From Saprospiraceae bacterium (GTDB lineage: Bacteria; Bacteroidota; Bacteroidia; Chitinophagales; Saprospiraceae), in NCBI GenBank assembly GCA_021298575.1, contig JAJTFM010000012.1, positions 1-64,000 on the forward strand: a stretch of 64,000 nucleotides of DNA, written 5' to 3'. Below the pieces are notes generated by a model. That model was given only the letters and a program-made list of their open reading frames with translations. It did no database searches and had not been told where the DNA came from. Positions within the stretch are counted from its first letter, which is position 1. Every line of letters starts with the position of its first letter. The translations under genes were made by a program, and so were the position numbers. Shown here in pieces: positions 56,214 through 64,000 of this stretch.

Positions 56214-58238
56214 TTATGGCTTTTCTGCCAGCTGGCGTTTGAGGGCCAGCATTTCGTCGCGGAGTTGTGCTGCTGTGATAAAGTCCAGTTCTTTGGCGGC
56301 TGCCTTCATTTTACGCTCTGTTTCGGCGATCATTTTTTCCAGTTGGGGTTTGCTGGCCATGGCGATGACGGGTTCTGCTGCCATACCCGTCTTTTCCGGT
56401 TCCACATAATACTGAGGTGCATCGCCGCGGATATCGAGTACGCTTTTTCCGGCCATGATCTGTTCTTTCGATTTCCAGACGGTTGTGGGGGTAATTCCGT
56501 GTTTTTCGTTATAGGCCATCTGAATATCCCTTCTGCGATTCGTTTCGTCTATGGTATTTCGCATGGCATCGGTTACCTTGTCTGCATAAAAAATGACCAT
56601 TCCGTTGGAGTTTCTGGCTGCACGACCGGCGGTTTGTGTGAGCGAGCGCATGTTTCTGAGGAATCCCTCCTTGTCGGCGTCGAGAATGGCTACGAGTGAT
56701 ACTTCGGGCAGATCAAGACCTTCCCGGAGCAGGTTTACGCCTATGAGTGCATCGAACTCTCCGAGCCTGAGGTCGCGCAGAATCTCGACGCGTTCGAGCG
56801 TTTCGACTTCCGAGTGTATATAGCGGCATTTGATGCCTGCACGCGCCATATAGTCGGCCAGTTCTTCAGCCATACGCTTGGTGAGCGTAGTAACCAGTGT
56901 TCGTTCACCTATGTCTATTCGTTTTTGTACTTCCTCCAGCAGGTCGTCTATCTGGTTGAGCGTGGGGCGTACTACGATGGGCGGATCGAGGAGACCTGTG
57001 GGTCTGACGAGTTGTTCCACTACCACCCCTTCTGTCTGCTCCAACTCGTAATCGGCCGGAGTAGCACTTACGAATACAATCTGATTGACGAGTCCTTCGA
57101 ATTCGCTGAAATTTAGCGGCCGGTTATCCATGGCGGAAGGCAACCGGAATCCCCAGTTGACGAGCGACTGTTTTCTGGCGCGGTCGCCACCCCACATGCC
57201 GCGTACCTGCGGAAGCGTTACGTGACTTTCGTCAACAATCATGAGGTAATCGTCGGGGAAATAATCCAGCAGGCAGAATGGGCGGGTACCCGGTTTCCGG
57301 CGATCAAAAAAGCGGGAGTAGTTTTCGATGCCTGAGCAGTAGCCCAATTCTTTGATCATCTCCAGGTCAAAAGAAGTTCTTTCAACCACCCTTCTGGCCT
57401 CCTGCATACGTCCTTCACTGATGAAGAATTTTTCCTGGGCTGTCATTTCTGCCTTAATATCTTCCATAATCTGTCCGAGGCGGTCCTTGGGAGCCACGTA
57501 CAGGTTGGCTGGAAAAATGGCAGTTATTTCAGTAGTGGTAATTCTTTTGCCCGTTTCGAGGCTGATAGTTTCAATGCTTTCGATCTCATCGCCCCAGAAA
57601 ACGACCCTGACACCCCAGTCGGCATAAGGGAGATTGACATCTACGGTATCGCCTCTCACACGGAAGGTGCCCCGGATAAAATCAGTTTCCGATCGGGAGT
57701 ACAGGCTGTTGGTGAGGGCAAACAGAAAGTCTGTTTTGCTTCTTTTTTCGCCGCGCTGCAGCCTGATGATACCGGTTTTATAGTCCTCCGGATTACCCAT
57801 ACCATATATACATGATACGGAAGCGACGATGATGATATCACGCCTGCCTGAAAGTAGCGATGAGGTGGCTTTCAGGCGTAGTTTGTCTACCAGTTCGTTA
57901 ATCTGAAGGTCTTTTTCGATAAAGGTATCGGTTACCGAGAGATACGCCTCCGGCTGGTAGTAGTCGTAATAGCTTACAAAATACTCAACCGCGTTATCGG
58001 GGAAAAAAGACTGGAATTCACCGTATAGCTGGGCGGTCAGTGTCTTGTTATGCGTGAGGATCAGTGTTGGGCGGTTCACCTGGGCAATTACGTTGGCCAT
58101 AGTGAACGTTTTACCCGAACCGGTTACGCCGAGTAGTACCTGGGCGCGCTCGCCTTTCTGGATACCGTCAACGAGCTGGGCGATGGCCTGAGGCTGATCG
58201 CCAGTGGGGATATAGGTTGAAGAGAGTTTGAACTCCAT
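56214..58238 (-). CDS. uvrB: Excinuclease ABC subunit B
   Basis: LLGVTGSGKTFTMANVI, EYFVSYYDYYQPEAYLSVTDTFIEKD, DALIGVNLLREGLDLPEVSLVAILDADKEGFLR, C-terminal UVR motif. Confidence 0.98.
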   Translation of the reverse strand: MEFKLSSTYIPTGDQPQAIAQLVDGIQKGERAQVLLGVTGSGKTFTMANVIAQVNRPTLILTHNKTLTAQLYGEFQSFFPDNAVEYFVSYYDYYQPEAYLSVTDTFIEKDLQINELVDKLRLKATSSLLSGRRDIIIVASVSCIYGMGNPEDYKTGIIRLQRGEKRSKTDFLFALTNSLYSRSETDFIRGTFRVRGDTVDVNLPYADWGVRVVFWGDEIESIETISLETGKRITTTEITAIFPANLYVAPKDRLGQIMEDIKAEMTAQEKFFISEGRMQEARRVVERTSFDLEMIKELGYCSGIENYSRFFDRRKPGTRPFCLLDYFPDDYLMIVDESHVTLPQVRGMWGGDRARKQSLVNWGFRLPSAMDNRPLNFSEFEGLVNQIVFVSATPADYELEQTEGVVVEQLVRPTGLLDPPIVVRPTLNQIDDLLEEVQKRIDIGERTLVTTLTKRMAEELADYMARAGIKCRYIHSEVETLERVEILRDLRLGEFDALIGVNLLREGLDLPEVSLVAILDADKEGFLRNMRSLTQTAGRAARNSNGMVIFYADKVTDAMRNTIDETNRRRDIQMAYNEKHGITPTTVWKSKEQIMAGKSVLDIRGDAPQYYVEPEKTGMAAEPVIAMASKPQLEKMIAETERKMKAAAKELDFITAAQLRDEMLALKRQLAEKP

Positions 58239-58298
58239 GATTTCGAAGTGCAAAGATATGTCTGCGCTTATATTTGCGCGGAATATTATCTTTACGGC

Positions 58299-59597
58299 AT
58301 GTCAAACCGGACCCTGACAGTTACTATTTCGTTCGCAGTGCTTCTGCTCGGCGGGGTTTTCTATTGGCTGAACCACGACAGCCATGCCACTCACGACTGG
58401 TTTGAAGACAGTATGGACAAAAATCGGGGGTATTCTGAAAAAAGCGTTGAACCTTACGGGACGCATATTATGCACGAGGTGCTGACTGATTACTTTCCGG
58501 ATTACAAGTTGAAAGATATAAAAAAGGGTGTAGCCAAAGAGTTGCCGGACTCCAGTTCTTCCCGCGATAATTACGTGTTTATCGGAGAGGCCATGTTTCT
58601 CGACTCCGCGGATAATGAACAGCTGCTGAATTTTGTTTACAGGGGTAATACGGCATTTATTTCCAGCAAGACAATCCCGTACCAGCTTGTTTCTCGTATT
58701 ACAGATTTGTCCTGTGTGGATTATGCATGGACTGATTACTACTACATAACAGATACAACGGGTTTCCTGTCGCTTTCCTTTACTGAATCCGAAGAAGACG
58801 CCAGATACTATTATGCCCGGGAGAATGTCATTAAAAGTTACAACTGGCACTATATTGACGAGGAGTCGGTATGTAATCAGGACGATCTTCATCCCCTTGG
58901 CCTGTTGAACGGGACATACCTGAACTTTGTACTTGTTAATTATGGAGAAGGTCGCTTTTTGCTGCATACCACCCCAATTGCCTTCAGTAATTATTCTTTG
59001 TTGAGAACAGATGCCCGGTTGTATGCGGAGCGCGTACTGTCATTTCTGTCGGAGGGGAATATTTACTGGGATGCATCTTCCAGAATTCCGGAATCAGTGG
59101 GTCGCACGCGCAATAACACCAACGACAGTGAAGAACCCGGTATTTTGACATATATTTTGAAGCAGAGATCGCTTGCCTGGGCCTGGTATCTGCTGATTGG
59201 CACCTCACTGCTGTGGGTTGCTTTCAGGGCCAAACGGCGTCAAAGAGTTATTCCGGTGCTGAAGCCTAATGAGAATGCATCCAGCGAGTTTATCGGTACC
59301 ATTGCTGATATGCACTTTCAGGAAAAAAGCTACAGGAGTATCAGTGTACAGGCTTTCCGGCATTTTTTGCAGCACCTCCGCGACCGCTACGGAATAGTGA
59401 TACACCTGAACCATAATGGTATGCTATCGGACAGCAGTACATCTGCTGCCAGACTGAGTTATCTTTCCGGTATTTCCGAGGCAGAAATACTTGACATATT
59501 TGACCAATACACTGCTATTGCCCGGTATGAGCCGACAGAGCAGATGATGACAGATTTTTATCAGGCCCTTGAGGCTTTCATGAAAAACGCCAGCTGA
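58299..59597 (+). CDS. DUF4350 domain-containing membrane protein
   Basis: N-terminal TM (LTVTISFAVLLLGGVFYWL), C-terminal TM (LAWAWYLLIGTSLLWVAFRAKRRQRVIPVLKP); directly upstream of MoxR. Confidence 0.75.
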   Translation: MSNRTLTVTISFAVLLLGGVFYWLNHDSHATHDWFEDSMDKNRGYSEKSVEPYGTHIMHEVLTDYFPDYKLKDIKKGVAKELPDSSSSRDNYVFIGEAMFLDSADNEQLLNFVYRGNTAFISSKTIPYQLVSRITDLSCVDYAWTDYYYITDTTGFLSLSFTESEEDARYYYARENVIKSYNWHYIDEESVCNQDDLHPLGLLNGTYLNFVLVNYGEGRFLLHTTPIAFSNYSLLRTDARLYAERVLSFLSEGNIYWDASSRIPESVGRTRNNTNDSEEPGILTYILKQRSLAWAWYLLIGTSLLWVAFRAKRRQRVIPVLKPNENASSEFIGTIADMHFQEKSYRSISVQAFRHFLQHLRDRYGIVIHLNHNGMLSDSSTSAARLSYLSGISEAEILDIFDQYTAIARYEPTEQMMTDFYQALEAFMKNAS

Positions 59598-59600
59598 AAA

Positions 59601-60629
59601 ATGATGGAGAACGAATTCAATTCACAAGCACAGTCAGAACCGGCTTCGCATGCCGGAAGAGAAAATCCGTTCACGGGAGTCAATGTTGATCCAGTGATGT
59701 TACGCGCCGACAGCGTTCGATCCGAGATAAGCAGGGTAATTATTGGTCAGCATGAAATGCTGGAGTTATTGCTGGCGGCATTATTTACCGGCGGGCATGT
59801 ATTACTTGAGGGTGTTCCCGGCATTGCAAAGACTCTGACGGCCAAGTTACTGGCAAAGACAGTCAGGGCCGATTTCAGCCGCATTCAGTTTACGCCCGAC
59901 CTGATGCCATCCGATGTGGTGGGCACCTCCATATTTAATATGAAAACTTCGGATTTTTCCTTCCGCGAGGGGCCGATTTTCAGCAATGTTGTACTGATAG
60001 ACGAAATAAACCGCGCACCAGCCAAGACACAATCGGCTCTTTTTGAAGTAATGGAGGAAAGGCAGGTAACAGTTGACGGCATCACCAGGCAGATGAGCAA
60101 CCCGTTCTTTGTTGTAGCCACCCAGAACCCTGTTGAACAGGAAGGTACATACAAGTTGCCGGAGGCGCAGCTCGACAGATTTCTCTTCAGGATTATCATG
60201 TCGTATCCGGGTCTTGAGGAAGAGCAACAGATACTTCGCAGATTTCGCGACGATTTTAACGGGATAATCAGGGAGTCGGTAAACCCGATACTCACACCGG
60301 CTGACATAGCAGAATCCCAGCGTATAATAGAGCAGGTATATATCAGAGAGGAGCTGTTGAGCTATATTGCGACTATCGTTCACAATACCCGTAACAATCC
60401 GGATATATTCCTGGGTGCGAGTCCGCGTGCGTCATTATCGCTCCTGAAATCTGCCAAGGCAGTTGCAGCCATGTCGGGACGCAATTTTGTTACGCCTGAT
60501 GACATACGGTATGTCTCCTATCCGGTACTCAACCACCGGATTATCCTGACGCCCGAGAGAGAGATGGAGGGATATTCCACCCGCGAAATACTGGAGAATA
60601 TTATTAATAATGTGGAAGTGCCCCGTTGA
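59601..60629 (+). CDS. MoxR family AAA+ ATPase
   Basis: GGHVLLEGVPGIAKTLTAKLLAKTVRADFSRIQFTPDLMPSDVVGT; VLIDEINRAPAKTQSALFEVMEERQVTVDG; FFVVATQNPVEQEGTYKLPEAQLDRFLF. Confidence 0.97.
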   Translation: MMENEFNSQAQSEPASHAGRENPFTGVNVDPVMLRADSVRSEISRVIIGQHEMLELLLAALFTGGHVLLEGVPGIAKTLTAKLLAKTVRADFSRIQFTPDLMPSDVVGTSIFNMKTSDFSFREGPIFSNVVLIDEINRAPAKTQSALFEVMEERQVTVDGITRQMSNPFFVVATQNPVEQEGTYKLPEAQLDRFLFRIIMSYPGLEEEQQILRRFRDDFNGIIRESVNPILTPADIAESQRIIEQVYIREELLSYIATIVHNTRNNPDIFLGASPRASLSLLKSAKAVAAMSGRNFVTPDDIRYVSYPVLNHRIILTPEREMEGYSTREILENIINNVEVPR

Positions 60630-60649
60630 TCTTTACACTACCGGTATGA

Positions 60650-62107
60650 TTATGCCTCTTCCTGTTCCCCCGAACCATTGGCGAGAATAGCTGCTGACAT
60701 GATGAACAGGGAGCCAATCTTGTCCGTTTCCACAAAATCATTCATCAGCATCAGGAGGTTGGTCAGAACGAAGCAGAGCAGTGCGGCCATGAGCATATTT
60801 CTGCGCCAGGGTACTTTGGTAGTATGATAAAGGCCTTCTCCGCGAAGCATGACAACCATGCAGAAAAGCAGGTAGAAAAACAGTCCCGGGATACCTTGTT
60901 CCACCGTTACCATCAGAAAATAATTGTGAATCCCAGATCGCTCGGGATTGTCGCTTACGTATGTCCTGAAACTGGAGACGGTGTAATTTTTATAGAATGT
61001 GTAAAAACATCCGGGGCCGAAACCTGTAAGTGGCCGGTCTTTTATCATGTATGAAGCTGCCACCCAGCGATAAACCCGCTCCATGGTGGAAATATCCTCC
61101 AGCTTTACAGTGGCTTCCAGCAGGTTGTCGAAACTTGTATGGGATATGGTTTTTTCATAATCCGGAGCGAAAGCGAGCCAGTTGTCGCGGGTGCCCAGAT
61201 ATGCCACAATTATTGTAAAGAACAGTGCGACGGCTACCAGCGTCACCTTCATCAGTCGGAAACGCACCACCCATACCACACCGACGGCAGCTACCAGGGC
61301 CACGTACGCAGCGCGTGTGTACGCAAAATTTATGGCAAACAGGAGATACAGGATGCCGCCGGCAAGGATCAGCCATTTCCAGCTGAACCGTTTGTACCAA
61401 TAGGTTCCGTACCAGATGTAGGGCAGAAATATTGCGAGCAGGCAGGCGTACATCACGTGGTTCCTGAAGTGAGGCCACATAACGTATCCGACCTCCTCAA
61501 AGGTGAATCCTTTGGCTGCGTGGCGTACTACTACGGTCGTAATGGCGTACACCAGTGGTACGAAGAACCACCACAGAAAGTCTTTGAAGTCGCGTTCCTC
61601 CTTCAGAAACCGGGCAGCGAGGAAGTAGAAAACTATGAAATACCAGCCTTTGGCCAGCGTGTATTTCAGGGAGATGAAAAACACCTGAGAGCTCGCCATG
61701 GTCACAATAATCCAGAATAAATGAGCCAGCAGCGCAATCGAGATGGAGTTTTTCAGGAAGCGGGCGTCCACCGTACGCCAGTTCATCAGAAACCATCCTA
61801 TAGCCACCAGGGTAAGCAGCCACATGAACTGCTCAGATGGCATGTCGGTGGCGAAACCACCCGGCAATTCCTTTTCTACCGAGAGTGGTATGGCACCAAT
61901 CATCAGATAGAACACCTTGCGTATGTCAACCAGTGTAAGCCAGAAGATGAGCAGTGCTGCCGGCGCCAGAGTAAGCCACAATGCATCGAGCGCAATACCG
62001 GCCCACACTGAAATCAGTGAAATGAGTATACATACGGCTACCAGCCATCCCTGCGGGTGTTTCCCGGAAACGGCAGTAAGTCGCTCGATGATGCGTGGGA
62101 GAGACAT
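60650..62107 (-). CDS. O-antigen ligase/polymerase (Wzy/WaaL-like)
   Basis: About 10+ TM segments; RVYRWVAASYMIKDRPLTGFGPGCFYTFYKNY...GIHNYFLMVTVEQGIPGLFFYL. Confidence 0.85.
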   Translation of the reverse strand: MSLPRIIERLTAVSGKHPQGWLVAVCILISLISVWAGIALDALWLTLAPAALLIFWLTLVDIRKVFYLMIGAIPLSVEKELPGGFATDMPSEQFMWLLTLVAIGWFLMNWRTVDARFLKNSISIALLAHLFWIIVTMASSQVFFISLKYTLAKGWYFIVFYFLAARFLKEERDFKDFLWWFFVPLVYAITTVVVRHAAKGFTFEEVGYVMWPHFRNHVMYACLLAIFLPYIWYGTYWYKRFSWKWLILAGGILYLLFAINFAYTRAAYVALVAAVGVVWVVRFRLMKVTLVAVALFFTIIVAYLGTRDNWLAFAPDYEKTISHTSFDNLLEATVKLEDISTMERVYRWVAASYMIKDRPLTGFGPGCFYTFYKNYTVSSFRTYVSDNPERSGIHNYFLMVTVEQGIPGLFFYLLFCMVVMLRGEGLYHTTKVPWRRNMLMAALLCFVLTNLLMLMNDFVETDKIGSLFIMSAAILANGSGEQEEA

Positions 62108-62124
62108 GATCCGGGGTTGCGGGG

Positions 62125-63258
62125 TCAGTTTTCGCTGTCGGCGGCCAGCTTCTTCCAGTTTACATCCCTGTAGGCATCAGCCAGCAGTGCCGCGAGGAGC
62201 GTGAACAGGAATACTGCGACAGTGGAAGCAACAACCAGTACCGTTCGTTTTGGTCTGATTTTCATGATGGGCCTTTCGGCTATGGAAATCAGCTGGATTG
62301 CCGGGATATCTGTATTGTAGGCAGCCCTGATCTGATGATAGCGTTCGATATCGTAGCTTAGTTGTCGCCTTGCCTGATAGTGGAGGTCATTTGCCAGTGC
62401 CACCTGCGGGAGGCCTTCGTTGTAGTTTGACACCGAAAAGTTATCACCGTAGTTACCAGACTTGTAGAGGCGTTGCAGGGTACGTTCGCCGGCGCGCAGG
62501 TTTGCGCGTATATACTCAACAGTGTCTTTTGGGATGAGTGGATTGTCGGAAAGCACCTCGAGGCGCCCCTGGTTGCGCATTACCTCACCCTGAGCGAGGG
62601 CTAGTTCGGTGGCGAATACTTCTCCCTGCTGAGTGACACTGTAAATTCCGTATTTGTTCTGGAGCGTTCGTACACTGTCGGCCAGCTTGTCGAGTTCCTT
62701 TTGTTTTTCCTGAATATTTTCTTCAAAAGAGGCCATGAATCGCGCCTGGGTATTTTTTACCAGTCGCTGGGATATCTCATTAATTTTTTCGCGGGCGGCG
62801 TTAGCCATATCAGCAGCCAGTTGCGGGTCGGTATCCTCTATGCTGAGTTCGATAGCGTCGTTCTTGTTTTTCTGGACAGAATAGTGACTCCTGAAGTTTT
62901 CGCGTACCCAAAACAGCCCTTCGCTGCTGGCAGAATCAATATCATAGTGGCGGTAAAGACCGAATCTGCTGACAATGTAATCGGTGACCTCGTCACTGGT
63001 GGCTACTTCGAGTAGCCGGTCGAGGTCCTTGTCTGTTCCGAAGTACTCAATCATCTTGGCGGATGATCCGAAGATGAGTTCCGGTTTGGAAACTTCCGGA
63101 CTGGCCGGGTAAAACACGGTAGTTGACTGGTAGTAGTTTGGCAGCCACAAAGCGAAGGCAGCACTTCCGGCAAGTGCCAGTATAGTTGCGTTTCGGAGGG
63201 CTTTTCTCCAGCGGTAAATAGTGCCAATTAGTCCGAGGAGATTGTCGCGGTGACTCAT
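62125..63258 (-). CDS. Wzz/BexC-like chain-length determinant protein
   Basis: Two terminal TMs flanking a coiled-coil periplasmic region; TVFYPASPEVSKPELIFGSS; AERPIMKIRPKRTVLVVASTVAVFLFTLLAALLADAY. Confidence 0.85.
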   Translation of the reverse strand: MSHRDNLLGLIGTIYRWRKALRNATILALAGSAAFALWLPNYYQSTTVFYPASPEVSKPELIFGSSAKMIEYFGTDKDLDRLLEVATSDEVTDYIVSRFGLYRHYDIDSASSEGLFWVRENFRSHYSVQKNKNDAIELSIEDTDPQLAADMANAAREKINEISQRLVKNTQARFMASFEENIQEKQKELDKLADSVRTLQNKYGIYSVTQQGEVFATELALAQGEVMRNQGRLEVLSDNPLIPKDTVEYIRANLRAGERTLQRLYKSGNYGDNFSVSNYNEGLPQVALANDLHYQARRQLSYDIERYHQIRAAYNTDIPAIQLISIAERPIMKIRPKRTVLVVASTVAVFLFTLLAALLADAYRDVNWKKLAADSEN

Positions 63259-63364
63259 ACAGATTGTCGTTCAAATCCAAAAGGGCCGCAAAGGTACGAA
63301 AATAAGCGGGTACGGCCCGGTATATGAACGAATCGGGACAATGTTTTGCTGCCTGTCCGTATAA

Positions 63365-64000
63365 TTAAACCAGTTTCTGACATTCAGCCAGCAGGAATTC
63401 GGCCTTTGATTTGAACCTGACGTTCGGGTCGGTTTCCTGAAATTTGCGCTGAAGGAAGAATTTTAGTTCCGGGATGGCCTCTGCATAGCGTTTGGCATGA
63501 TAGAGACTGTCGCCCTTGCGCAGGCGTGAGAGCCAGTGCATTGGTTGTACGGCCAGTGATTTTTTGATAGCCTGATCAAAATCGGCAGCCGCAGCCTCCC
63601 ATTCGTTTTTGATCATGTGGATTTTGCCTCGTCCGTAGAATGGTTCAGGGGCAATGGGGTTGATTGAAATACTTTTGGAAAAGTCGTAGTGAGCGTCGTT
63701 GAAATTCTTGAGTTTGTAGTTCACGTATCCCCTGCGCTCGAAGGCGGCAGCGTGGCGCTCATATTTTTCAATAGCGTTACTGAGGGCGATACTGGCCTCT
63801 TCCATACCACCCTGCTGCACCAGTTCGCGGCCGCGGAGGTATTCCGAGACGGCAACCTTGTCACTGTTCGGCTCAATCTGACATTCAGCCAGTACCTGAC
63901 CGTTTTGAACCCACCAGGCACCTACATTGCCGGCAAGAGCATACTGTGCCACCTCCTTGAGCAGGGAGGTGGTGTTGCGCCAGTGCTTCTCAGTACTCAT
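63365..64000 (-). CDS. TPR-repeat protein; true 5' end possibly beyond the window
   Basis: AAFERRGYVNYKLKNFNDAHYDFSKSISINPIAPEPFYGRGKIHMIKNEWEAAAADFDQAIKKSL; ATG coincides with the window edge. Confidence 0.8.
   Translation of the reverse strand: MSTEKHWRNTTSLLKEVAQYALAGNVGAWWVQNGQVLAECQIEPNSDKVAVSEYLRGRELVQQGGMEEASIALSNAIEKYERHAAAFERRGYVNYKLKNFNDAHYDFSKSISINPIAPEPFYGRGKIHMIKNEWEAAAADFDQAIKKSLAVQPMHWLSRLRKGDSLYHAKRYAEAIPELKFFLQRKFQETDPNVRFKSKAEFLLAECQKLV

Noticed and set aside
1-64000. tRNA/rRNA genes, insertion sequences, prophage, toxin-antitoxin or defence islands
   Set aside because: None recognised in the intergenic gaps I read or among the listed ORFs; almost all sequence is accounted for by conserved chromosomal genes.

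Overview
The window is a gene-dense chromosomal segment from a Bacteroidota bacterium. The evidence is T9SS type A and type B sorting domains, a GLPGLI/TonB-type outer-membrane pair, TAnnTTTG-like -7 elements, and DUF4159/DUF5777/YceI families. I see no rRNA, tRNA, CRISPR array, transposase, phage or obvious defence island. Most of it is housekeeping: uvrA, uvrB, serC, serA-like, aroB, hldD, lpxH, surE, psd, lgt, clpS, fbaA, a peroxiredoxin, MoxR and Wzy/Wzz. I do not see an unambiguous new multi-gene system. The best second-look items are: (1) a protein that looks like a degenerate ECF-sigma region 2 joined to a TM anchor and TPR-like C-terminus; (2) a TrpF-like barrel lacking the catalytic Cys; (3) a cytochrome c / OB-fold / YceI / DUF5777 locus; (4) two TPR-TM-class III cyclases with adenylyl-type specificity residues, one nearly fused to a PH-like membrane protein; (5) an unlisted 40-aa membrane micro-ORF upstream of uvrA; (6) a 1598-aa T9SS type B protein with nine ~41-aa Cys-paired repeats; (7) two housekeeping-type genes, rnr and an EF-G paralog, broken by apparent internal deletions; (8) nine of nine convergent gene pairs that abut or overlap. 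All family calls are from reading the translations; no database search was run.
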